Shown in pieces: positions 56,856 through 64,000 of a stretch of 64,000 bases of DNA. Where the stretch lies: NCBI RefSeq assembly GCF_004168365.1, contig NZ_CP035704.1, positions 2,666,001 to 2,730,000 on the forward strand. Reading direction: 5' to 3'. The notes beneath the pieces are model-generated. The model was not told where the DNA came from. It saw only the letters and a program-made list of their open reading frames with translations, and ran no database searches. Position numbers and translations under genes: made by a program. Positions within the stretch are counted from its first letter, which is position 1. Each line of letters begins with the position of its first letter. The DNA is from Pseudolysobacter antarcticus. Its GTDB lineage: Bacteria > Pseudomonadota > Gammaproteobacteria > Xanthomonadales > Rhodanobacteraceae.

Positions 56856-58829
56856 ATGCAATACCGTACCAAGATCGTTCACCACGCCCGCACTATCGCG
56901 CTGTCCCGCGACAATCCAGTCGGGATTTTTTTCGCGCGCAAAAAAATTATTCGCGCTGCCGCCTGCGCGCTGGTATTTGCCGGTTTCCTGCCGCTCGCGG
57001 CGCAGGCGACCAGCGTTGCTTGCACTGGAACCACGGGCGATAGCGCCGGCCTGATCGCGGCGATCGCCGCAGCGAATAGCGGTAGCGGCGATACCATCGA
57101 TCTTGCTGCCGGATGCACATACGCTTTCAGCGCGGCGGACAATTTCTGGTACGGCCCGAATGCGTTGCCGCCGATCACCGCTACGATCGTGATCAATGGT
57201 CACGGTGCAACTCTGCTGGCATCGCACAGCGGCGATCCCTCGCCAGTGGCGGCGAATGCGTTTCGTTTCTTTTACGTCTCCGGCGGCCTGCAACTGGCCG
57301 CGGGCAGCCTGAGCTTGAACACATTGACGCTCGCTGGCGGTTACGCGCGCGGCGGCGATTCCACCTACGGCGGTGGCGGCGGCGGCTTCGGCGGCGCGAT
57401 CTTCAATCAAGGCACCTTGAACCTGAGTGCGGTCACGCTGAGCGGCAATACTGCACGCGGCGGCGGCGGCATCGGCGACGCCAACAATCCGCAATACATC
57501 GGCAGCGCAGGCGGCGGCATGGGCGAGGATGCCGGCGCGAATGTCTTTCACGGCGGCGGATTCGGTGGTCCGCTCAGCGGCACGTATATCGCAGGACTCG
57601 GTGGCGCCGGCGGTTCCGGTGGCGGCGGTGGTGGTGGCGGTTTTATCGTTGGCGCGAATGGCGACGCCGGCGGTGCAAGCAATGTCAGCGCGCAGGGTGC
57701 CAATGGCGGCGGCAATGGTCATCTCGGTGGTGTCGGTTATCCGGGGATCACCGGTGACGGCGGCGCGGGCGGCAATATTGGGCAATACGTCGGCAACGTT
57801 GGCGGTGCGGGCGGTGGTGGCGTCGGCGGCGGCGGCGGACCTCCCGGTGGTGGCAGCGGTCAAGGCGGTGACTTCGGCGGTGGCGGCACCTCGGGTTACG
57901 GCACCGGCGGCGCAGGCGGTTTCGGTGGCGGCGGTGGCACCTCCGGCGGCGGATTCGGTACCACCGGTGGCGCTGGCGGTTTCGGTGGTGGCGGCGGCGG
58001 CGCAGGTGGTTATGGCGCAGGTAACGGTGTTGGCGGGCGCGGCGGATTCGGTGGCGGCGGCGGCAGTAGTAGCGACAGTATCGGTGGCGGTGGCGGCGGT
58101 TTTGGTGGCGCGATTTTCAATCACACCGGCAATGTCAGTCTAACCAATGTCACGCTGAGCGGTAATAGCGCGATCGGTGGACCGTCGGTGTTCTTCTACG
58201 ACAACCCCGGTCGCAATGGCTCCGGACTCGGCGGCGCGATCTTCAATCTCAACGGTGAGGTCACGCTGAATTTTTGTACCGTTGCCGGCAACAGCGTGGC
58301 CAACAGCAACAACGCGGTCGAAGGCCCCGGCGATGGCAGCGCGCTGTATTCACTGGCCTACGGCAATCGCATCGAGGACGGCACGGCAAGCAATGCCGCA
58401 ATCAATCTCGGCAACAGCATCGTCTGGGGCAATATCGGCGCAGTTCATGCGCTGCTCAACACGGTGATTGGTGGCACGAGCGGATCGAACGGCGGCAATT
58501 CCGCGTTACTTGCCTACGTGGGTTCGAACATCGTCGATAGCAGCAGCGGCAACGGCAGTAGCAGCGGCCCCGCGCCGTTGAGTGGTGACCCGAAACTCGG
58601 CGGCTTGCAGGATAACGGCGGCGGTACTCCGACGATGGCCTTGCAAAATGGCAGCGCCGCGATCGATGCCGGCAGCCACTGCGGTGCCCTGCCCGCCACC
58701 GATCAGCGCGGTAATATGCGCAACTGGGGCGCGGAACCCGACCTTGGCGCTTATGAATCCGGTGCGCCGCTGGGCAGCAACGACGAGATTTTCCACGGCG
58801 CATTCGAGGCCGGCGTGGTGTGTCCTTGA
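56856..58829 (+). CDS. Secreted beta-helix protein with glycine-rich insert, paralogue 2
   Basis: 657 aa, collinear with paralogue 1 at 54835: basic extended leader with hydrophobic IRAAACALVFAGFLPLAAQA, then CTGTTGDS, NFWYGPNALPPI, GGAIFNQGTLNL, glycine-rich block (about 171-417), GGAIFNHTGNVSL, GLGGAIFNLNGEVTL, TPTMALQNGSAAIDAG and PDLGAYES. C-terminus SNDEIFHGAFEAGVVCP. ATG 56856 with GGGGA upstream. Higher GC than paralogue 1, so the pair has diverged in codon use. Lies 92 bp behind paralogue 1 in tandem. Function unknown. Confidence 0.85.
   Translation: MQYRTKIVHHARTIALSRDNPVGIFFARKKIIRAAACALVFAGFLPLAAQATSVACTGTTGDSAGLIAAIAAANSGSGDTIDLAAGCTYAFSAADNFWYGPNALPPITATIVINGHGATLLASHSGDPSPVAANAFRFFYVSGGLQLAAGSLSLNTLTLAGGYARGGDSTYGGGGGGFGGAIFNQGTLNLSAVTLSGNTARGGGGIGDANNPQYIGSAGGGMGEDAGANVFHGGGFGGPLSGTYIAGLGGAGGSGGGGGGGGFIVGANGDAGGASNVSAQGANGGGNGHLGGVGYPGITGDGGAGGNIGQYVGNVGGAGGGGVGGGGGPPGGGSGQGGDFGGGGTSGYGTGGAGGFGGGGGTSGGGFGTTGGAGGFGGGGGGAGGYGAGNGVGGRGGFGGGGGSSSDSIGGGGGGFGGAIFNHTGNVSLTNVTLSGNSAIGGPSVFFYDNPGRNGSGLGGAIFNLNGEVTLNFCTVAGNSVANSNNAVEGPGDGSALYSLAYGNRIEDGTASNAAINLGNSIVWGNIGAVHALLNTVIGGTSGSNGGNSALLAYVGSNIVDSSSGNGSSSGPAPLSGDPKLGGLQDNGGGTPTMALQNGSAAIDAGSHCGALPATDQRGNMRNWGAEPDLGAYESGAPLGSNDEIFHGAFEAGVVCP
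57364..58107 (+). repeat. Glycine-rich coding repeat in paralogue 2
   Basis: About 247 codons of GG-x, GFGGGGG and GGAGG units encoded by GGC/GGT/GGA runs, at the same place in the fold as in paralogue 1 but with different unit order. Confidence 0.85.
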
Positions 58830-58944
58830 TCGCTGCGTGCTGCTGAATCACGCGCTGCGCGAGGCAGGTTTTGCGCGCAGTGTCGTTGTCGTTTTTGCCG
58901 CAATACATTCACGACGCTCGCAGCCACTCGCTGCGATGCTTCGC

Positions 58945-59901
58945 TCAAGCGGTCTTCGGTAACGTCACGAGAAATACCCCGCTCATCACCAGCACGGTGC
59001 CGATGATTTGCCAGAGGCCCATCGGTTCGCCGAGCAACAGCGTGCTCATGATGATCGTCGAGACCGGGCCGATCATGCCGATCTGCGCGGCCAGCGCGGG
59101 GCCAATCCGCGCGATCGCGAGCATGACCGTGAGTACCGGCAATACCGTACATACGGTGCCATTAAGCAAGGCGAGCCAGTACAGATTGGGAGCCAGATTC
59201 ATCAGCACGACGAACGAATGTGTGAGCAGAAACTGCGCGATGCAGAACAGACACGCGACGCTACTCGCGTAGGCAGTGAGACGCATCGCACCGACACGCG
59301 CGACCAGTTGACCGCTGCCGACCAGATAAATCGAATAACTCAACGCACTGAGAAATACCAATACACTACCGAGCGCGATATCCGCTCCGCCGATGTGCAG
59401 ATCGTGCGAGAACGCCGCGGCCACGCCGACATAACTGATCAGCAACGCGATGATCTGCCGCCGGCTCGCGCGACGCTCGAAGACGAGCATGCCGATCAGC
59501 AAAACCAGCGTCGGCGTGAGATACAGGATCAGCCGCTCAAGCGTGGCAGTAATGTATTCAAGGCCAGCGAAGTCGAGAAAACTCGCAAGGTAATATCCCG
59601 AAAAACCGAGGCCGATGATTCGCCAGCGATCACTGCCATCCAGCCGCACGCGGCCAACATCGCGACGTGTCCACAGCGCCATCAAGCCGAAGAATGGCAA
59701 CGCTACCAGCATGCGTAAAGCGAGCAAGGTCACGGCATCCGCGCCGTAGCGATAACCGAGCTTGACGATGATCGCCTTGCCCGAAAACGCAATCGCACCG
59801 AACGCCGCGAGCAGCACGCCGGCCAGCGGACGGGCCTTACGCGGTGGAGTCAACAAAATCGGGGCGGACGTATCGACCAACGCCGCCGCATCGACACTCA
59901 T
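58945..59901 (-). CDS. EamA-family (DMT) membrane transporter
   Basis: 318 aa with about ten TM helices in two EamA repeats (first about 27-165, second about 180-315). FSGKAIIVKLGYR and LERLILYLTPTLVLLIG, then LLLGEPMGLWQIIGTVLVMSG near the end, are typical of drug/metabolite exporters. Substrate cannot be predicted. Its ATG overlaps the hutG stop by four bases. It is the last gene of the CocE hydrolase - gorA - hutG - EamA series. Confidence 0.9.
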   Translation of the reverse strand: MSVDAAALVDTSAPILLTPPRKARPLAGVLLAAFGAIAFSGKAIIVKLGYRYGADAVTLLALRMLVALPFFGLMALWTRRDVGRVRLDGSDRWRIIGLGFSGYYLASFLDFAGLEYITATLERLILYLTPTLVLLIGMLVFERRASRRQIIALLISYVGVAAAFSHDLHIGGADIALGSVLVFLSALSYSIYLVGSGQLVARVGAMRLTAYASSVACLFCIAQFLLTHSFVVLMNLAPNLYWLALLNGTVCTVLPVLTVMLAIARIGPALAAQIGMIGPVSTIIMSTLLLGEPMGLWQIIGTVLVMSGVFLVTLPKTA

Positions 59902-60674
59902 TGCAGTGCGGCTTCCAGCAGTTTGCGGATCAAGCTCTGTGTCGGTGTGGCACGCGTCGCGAGATAATCGAAACTGTCTTCGTCCATGTAATTCAATTGC
60001 GCGAGTTCGAGTTGCACGGTGTCAATGCCTTCGTTCGGATTCGCGTATTGGCGCGTGATGTAACCGCCCTTGAAGCGGCCGTTGAACACCCACGAATACG
60101 CCTGCTGTGCCTCCAGCACTTGGGCGAGGCGCGCCTGCAACTGCGGCGAACAACTCGTACCATTCGCGGTGCCGAGATTAAAGTCCGGCAAGCGCCCGTC
60201 GAAAAACATCGGCACAATACTGCGGATCGAATGCGCTTCCCACAATACCGCACGGCCATGCGCCGTCTTGATGCGCGCGAGTTCGTCCTGCAAGGCAACG
60301 TGATACGGTTGCCAGAACGTTTGCACGCGCGTCTGGATTTCTGCCGCAGTCGGTTCCTGCCCGGCTTGGTAAATCGGCTTGCGCGCGAACGTGATCGTCG
60401 GACACAGGCCGGTTTCGCTCTGCCCAGGATACATGGCTGCGCCGTCCGGCGGACGATTGAGGTCAACGACATAACGTGAATAGCGCGGCACCAGCATTGA
60501 CGCGCCGAGCTCGTGGGCGAAGTCGTACAACTGCGCGACATGCCAGTCGGTATCGGGTGTGCGCAGTGCGGTCGGCGTGAGGCGATCGCGCAGATCCAGC
60601 GGCAGATCATGGCCGTTGTGCGGCAGGCTGATCAGCAGCGGCGCGGTGCCGCGATGCAAAGTATAAATGTTCAC
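59898..60674 (-). CDS. hutG: N-formylglutamate deformylase / amidohydrolase
   Basis: 258 aa. FGase-family hydrolase producing glutamate and formate at the end of one histidine-degradation route. Motifs: LLISLPHNGHDLP, TDWHVAQLYDFA, VVDLNRPPDG, and LWEAHSIRS with catalytic Glu/His, and GYITRQYANPNEGID. No other hut genes are in this window, so the link to histidine catabolism is by family only. ATGA overlaps with both gorA (upstream) and the EamA gene. Confidence 0.9.
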   Translation of the reverse strand: MNIYTLHRGTAPLLISLPHNGHDLPLDLRDRLTPTALRTPDTDWHVAQLYDFAHELGASMLVPRYSRYVVDLNRPPDGAAMYPGQSETGLCPTITFARKPIYQAGQEPTAAEIQTRVQTFWQPYHVALQDELARIKTAHGRAVLWEAHSIRSIVPMFFDGRLPDFNLGTANGTSCSPQLQARLAQVLEAQQAYSWVFNGRFKGGYITRQYANPNEGIDTVQLELAQLNYMDEDSFDYLATRATPTQSLIRKLLEAALQ

Positions 60675-62038
60675 AATGTAAACTCGGTCATCAGTACCGC
60701 CTCTTCGGCGGAGGTCGGATGGATCGCAATAGTATTGTCGAAATCGCGTTTGCAGGCGCCCATTTTTATCGCCACCGCAAAGCCCTGCAGCATTTCATCG
60801 ACACCGAGTCCGAGCAGGTGCAAACCGACGATGCGTTCTTCCGCACCGACGCAGATCAGCTTGAACAGCGAACGTTGCGTCTTGCCGGTAAGCGAATAGA
60901 ACATCGGCAGAAAATTGCTGCGGTAGATACGCACCTGATCGCCATGTCTCGTGCGTGCTTCGGCTTCGGGCAGGCCGATGCTGGCGAGCGGTGGATGCGT
61001 GAATACCACGGTCGGCACATTCTCGAAATCGAGTTTTGCGTCCACCTTGCCGCCGAACAAACGATCCGCCAGATGTCGGCCTGCCGCGACCGCCACCGGC
61101 GTCAACGCGATATTCGGCGTGACATCGCCGAGCGCGTAGATTCCGGGCTGATTGGTGTTCTGCCATTCATCGACCTGGACATGCCCGCTCTCGTCGCGCG
61201 CGACACCAACCGCATCGAGGTCGAGTTCGTGCGTGATCGGTTCGCGCCCGATCGCCCAGAGCAACTCATCGAAACCCTCGGCGATCTTCTGGTCGATCAG
61301 TTTCAAGCGATATTTTCCATCGTCCTGTATTGCACTGACGATGCCGGTATCCAGATGCACGGTGATGCCGCGGCTGCGCATCGATACCACCAGCGCATCG
61401 GCGATTTCATGATCGAAATTTGCGAGTAGATGTTTGCCGCGCACGAACAATTCCACATCGCTGCCGAGCGCGTGCAGCACATTGGCAAGTTCGGCTGCGA
61501 CATAACCGCCGCCGATCACCGCAATGCGTTTCGGCGCGGCACGCAAGGCAAAAAACCCGTTGGAATCGATGCCGAGTTCACCGCCCGGAATATCAGCGCG
61601 CTGCGGCTTCGCGCCAGTGGCGATGACGATGTGCGGGGCACGCAATTGTCGTGTGCCGATATCGATGACATCGCGCGCGATGAAACGCGCTTGCGCTGCG
61701 ATCCACTCGATTTTCAGATCGGCGAACCGATGCCGATACGCGGAGTGGATTCTTTCGATGTACGCGTTGCGCAACGTGATGAAACGTTCCCAGTCGAGCG
61801 CACCAAGCTGGCTGTCGAATCCGGCCTCGCGCAACTGCGGTTGCAGATCGGCCATCTCGGCGGCGAACCACATCGCCTTCTTCGGCACGCAACCAACATT
61901 GACACAGGTGCCGCCGATCACATCGCGCTCGATCAAGGCGACGCGCGCGCCATGACGCGCCGCACGCATCGCGGTGGCGATGCCAGCCGAACCGGCGCCG
62001 AGCACGATCAGATCGTAATGCGCGTTATCGGTATTCAT
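60671..62038 (-). CDS. gorA: Glutathione-disulfide reductase
   Basis: 455-aa flavoprotein keeping glutathione reduced with NADPH. FAD motif LGAGSAGIATAMRAA, redox-active GGTCVNVGCVPKK (C-x4-C), NAD(P) motif VIGGGYVAAELANVL, and C-terminal HPTSAEEAVLM with the catalytic His-Glu. The HPTSAEE end is the standard glutathione reductase form. Its ATG at 62038 is exactly where the unshifted CocE hydrolase would stop (TGATG), indicating a coupled operon. Confidence 0.95.
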   Translation of the reverse strand: MNTDNAHYDLIVLGAGSAGIATAMRAARHGARVALIERDVIGGTCVNVGCVPKKAMWFAAEMADLQPQLREAGFDSQLGALDWERFITLRNAYIERIHSAYRHRFADLKIEWIAAQARFIARDVIDIGTRQLRAPHIVIATGAKPQRADIPGGELGIDSNGFFALRAAPKRIAVIGGGYVAAELANVLHALGSDVELFVRGKHLLANFDHEIADALVVSMRSRGITVHLDTGIVSAIQDDGKYRLKLIDQKIAEGFDELLWAIGREPITHELDLDAVGVARDESGHVQVDEWQNTNQPGIYALGDVTPNIALTPVAVAAGRHLADRLFGGKVDAKLDFENVPTVVFTHPPLASIGLPEAEARTRHGDQVRIYRSNFLPMFYSLTGKTQRSLFKLICVGAEERIVGLHLLGLGVDEMLQGFAVAIKMGACKRDFDNTIAIHPTSAEEAVLMTEFTL

Positions 62039-63854
62039 CAGAACGCCGGCTTGCTATTGACGACAGCGCCCGGCGCGAGATGATCGGCGGCGGCGATCGG
62101 TAAATACAGCACGCTGGCATGCTGCGTATCGTGATACAGCTTGACCGTGACGGTACGCGCATCTTGCCGGTTTCTTCGCCGACGACACCACCGGCGTTGT
62201 AGTTCTTTTCGCTGAACAGCGAGTTCATCGAGCTGATGACGAGGCGCAAGCGGCTGCCCTTGCGAATCTGCCGCGCGGCAAACGTGAAGTGATCGAAGTC
62301 GTATTTCTGCAGGGTATTTTTTGGCACCGGTTTGGCGCTACGATCGCTCTCGCGATAACGCGCACGCATCTGATCGTCGCTGAGGTAAACGCTGCTGCCA
62401 TCGGCGGCGATTTCGTATACGACGACGTGAAAATCGGTGTCCGGTTGATCCAGTGTCATCCATGCGGAGAACCGGAAAAATCCAGCGAGGTCGGTGTCAT
62501 ACTCGAACGGTGCGCTGTGATAGACGAGTTGTTTGCCACTGTCGGCGATCACGCTGCGCTGGTCGGTCAGCGAATTCGGCACATCGACTGCATCGCGGGC
62601 GGCGCTACTCACGTCGAGCGGATCGTACAAATAGGTATCCGATTTCGCGCTAACGGACTTTTCGGCTTGCAGACTACCGGCGGTAAAAACGTCTGCCGCA
62701 GTTCCCGCGCTGCCGAGATAAAGCGGACGCTGTTCGGCGGTGACTGCGGCCAGCGTATCGGCATAACGCCACTGCTCGGCGACACTCACGTAATACGCAA
62801 CGGCGTTTTTCAGGAACGCTGGTTTGGCGCCGCTTTTCAACGTCCAGTTCCACCAATCTTCGTGCAGTCTGTTCATGTCGAGCACACTCGCTGCGGCGAA
62901 TTTCAAACCGCCGAGCTCGGCTTGCGGCGTGCGCGTGCCGGGATGATCCCACGGCCCGATGATCAGATAATGCTGCGCCTTCGCGTGTTCGCTGGCGTTG
63001 GCCATATGCTCGGTGTAGTGCATCAGCGCACCGGGTTGATCGCCATCGTATTGACCGGTGATGGTGAGGATCGGCAGATCGATTTTCGCCAGTTGGGCGG
63101 CAGTCGGATTGAAGCTGTCCCAGTACGCATCGCGCATCGGATGCTGCACCCAGCTCTGGAAGATCGGCGACGGATTGCCAATGATCTTGTCGATGTTGTT
63201 GAACGCGAGATGTTGCAGAAAAACTTCGCTGAATTTGGCCGTCCAGAATTTGCCATCACCGAAAATCTTGTCCTGCGAAGCATGGCCGCTGGTGAAGGTG
63301 AGCCACTGCACATCGTACGGATAAGCGATGTTGTTGCGGCGGGGAAAATCAATGCCGGCGTAAGGCGACGCGACCGGCACGATGCTCGCCAGATGCGGCG
63401 GAAATTCCTTCGCCGTGGCCCATTGATCGTAGCCTGCGTACGAGCCTCCCCACATGCTGACCTTGCCGTTGCAATACGGCTGTTGCGCGAGCCACTCGAC
63501 GATGTCGTGGCCGTCTTTCGCTTCCTGCAGCAGTGGTGTGAATTCGCCTTCCGAATTGCCGCGACCGCGCACGTCAATCGTGGCGAAAACAAAACCGTGC
63601 GCGGCGAAATACATCGCACGATCGTGATAACTCTGCGCGATATACGGCGTCAGCGTGAAGATGCACGGTAACGCATCTTTCTGCGTATGCGGACGATACA
63701 AGGTGGCGTTGAGTTTCACGCCATCACGCAGCGGAACCTTTACACCCCACTGGAAATCCACATCGGCAGCATCGGTTTTGCTGGCCTCGGCAGCAAACCC
63801 AAGCGATGAAAAAACAAGCAAAAACGCCAGCGCGAAATTTTTCCCCAGATGCAT
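62025..63854 (-). CDS. CocE/NonD-family hydrolase with a 3' frameshift
   Basis: About 609 aa alpha/beta hydrolase with a signal peptide (LGKNFALAFLLVFSSLGFAAEA). The nucleophile is in WGGSYAGYDQW, the acid in TGQYDGDQPG, and the His in GPWDHPGTR; the C-terminal jelly-roll follows (AGFFRFSAWMTL, LRLVISSMNS). After GVVGEETGK the frame leaves homology (MRVPSRSSCITIRS). In the next frame the expected DARTVTVKLYHDTQHA, ASVLYLPIAAADHLAPG continues to TGA at 62038-62040, overlapping gorA. A missing C near 62163 explains it. Start ATG 63854 with GGGGGA upstream. Confidence 0.87.
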   Translation of the reverse strand: MHLGKNFALAFLLVFSSLGFAAEASKTDAADVDFQWGVKVPLRDGVKLNATLYRPHTQKDALPCIFTLTPYIAQSYHDRAMYFAAHGFVFATIDVRGRGNSEGEFTPLLQEAKDGHDIVEWLAQQPYCNGKVSMWGGSYAGYDQWATAKEFPPHLASIVPVASPYAGIDFPRRNNIAYPYDVQWLTFTSGHASQDKIFGDGKFWTAKFSEVFLQHLAFNNIDKIIGNPSPIFQSWVQHPMRDAYWDSFNPTAAQLAKIDLPILTITGQYDGDQPGALMHYTEHMANASEHAKAQHYLIIGPWDHPGTRTPQAELGGLKFAAASVLDMNRLHEDWWNWTLKSGAKPAFLKNAVAYYVSVAEQWRYADTLAAVTAEQRPLYLGSAGTAADVFTAGSLQAEKSVSAKSDTYLYDPLDVSSAARDAVDVPNSLTDQRSVIADSGKQLVYHSAPFEYDTDLAGFFRFSAWMTLDQPDTDFHVVVYEIAADGSSVYLSDDQMRARYRESDRSAKPVPKNTLQKYDFDHFTFAARQIRKGSRLRLVISSMNSLFSEKNYNAGGVVGEETGKMRVPSRSSCITIRSMPACCIYRSPPPIISRRALSSIASRRSDEYR

Positions 63855-63868
63855 ACTTTTTCCCCCGA

Positions 63869-64000
63869 TTATTTGAAACGTGCTGGACTGTAAGGCGCCA
63901 GATCCAGCGATGGCGATTGACCGCAAAGCAACTCGCTGATCAGCACGCCGGTAACCGCAGACATCGTCACCCCAAGCATGCCGTGCCCGGTCGCCAAGGT
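63869..64000 (-). CDS. Partial FAD-dependent D-amino-acid dehydrogenase-like gene, C-terminus
   Basis: Only the last 43 codons lie in the window; the gene continues beyond position 64000. They read TLATGHGMLGVTMSAVTG, then VLISELLCGQSPSLDL and APYSPARFK. The ATGHGMLG-T-x-x-A-x-T-G-x-L-I-x-E pattern and PYSPARF tail are characteristic of DadA-type flavoproteins. Stop at 63869-63871, 14 nt before the CocE hydrolase ATG, so they are probably cotranscribed. Confidence 0.75.
   Translation of the reverse strand, partial: TLATGHGMLGVTMSAVTGVLISELLCGQSPSLDLAPYSPARFK

Noticed and set aside
55345-58107. CRISPR-like or tandem DNA repeats
   Set aside because: Repetition is explained by glycine codons of an open reading frame; no regular spacer structure.

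Overview
This 64 kb window is a chromosomal stretch of a GC-rich Gammaproteobacterium. Gene content and order point to the Xanthomonadales, most likely a Rhodanobacteraceae/Dokdonella-like lineage: pcnB-folK-panB-panC, queG divergent from nnr-tsaE-amiC-mutL, pyrG-kdsA-(insert)-eno-ftsB-ispD, phoB-phoR-pstS-ppk1-ppx, dapA-bamC, and an NAD-type isocitrate dehydrogenase. The assignment is inferred from these families and not from any database search. No prophage, CRISPR array or large island is visible. One tRNA gene (Glu, anticodon CTC) is present.

Layout. 1-9 kb: uvrA, a periplasmic copper chaperone, a DODA-type dioxygenase, an enoyl-CoA isomerase, a sulfurtransferase/Nudix/DUF1289 operon, a periplasmic FKBP isomerase and an enoyl-CoA hydratase. 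9-17.5 kb: an inward-rectifier-type K+ channel, DUF1684, mutL, amiC, tsaE and nnr on the minus strand, with queG divergent. 17.5-22.2 kb: a non-coding patch with a strong orphan terminator, a solitary IS200-type element, then the panB/panC/folK/pcnB block. 22.3-30.7 kb: tRNA-Glu, ferredoxin, bamC, dapA, an ACT-domain regulator, Bcp peroxiredoxin, a PIN-PhoH ATPase, an outer-membrane barrel, thiD and isocitrate dehydrogenase. 30.7-42.6 kb: a secreted unknown, AhpD-like and glutaredoxin genes, a BepA-like M48 protease, and a phosphate/polyphosphate cluster whose phoB control region is tandemly duplicated. 42.6-51.3 kb: lpxH, ispD, ftsB, eno, an FRG-domain gene inserted into the operon, kdsA, pyrG and parE. 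51.3-64 kb is the most accessory part: a secreted S8 protease, a DUF6445 oxygenase-like gene, a chromate transporter with a broken start region, two tandem secreted beta-helix proteins with huge glycine-rich inserts, and an EamA/hutG/gor/CocE-hydrolase operon with a frameshift in the hydrolase.

Points most worth attention: (1) a shared C-terminal D-x-I-F-x-x-x-F motif on three secreted proteins (S8 protease and both glycine-rich paralogues), a possible undescribed sorting or processing tag; (2) a long inverted-repeat RNA structure between the two paralogues that would bury the second gene's ribosome binding site; (3) a 124-bp tandem duplication of the phoB leader and first codons; (4) the FRG-domain gene fitted by TAATG coupling into the pyrG-kdsA-eno operon; (5) a nonsense codon in the chromate transporter 5' end and a one-base frameshift in the CocE hydrolase.
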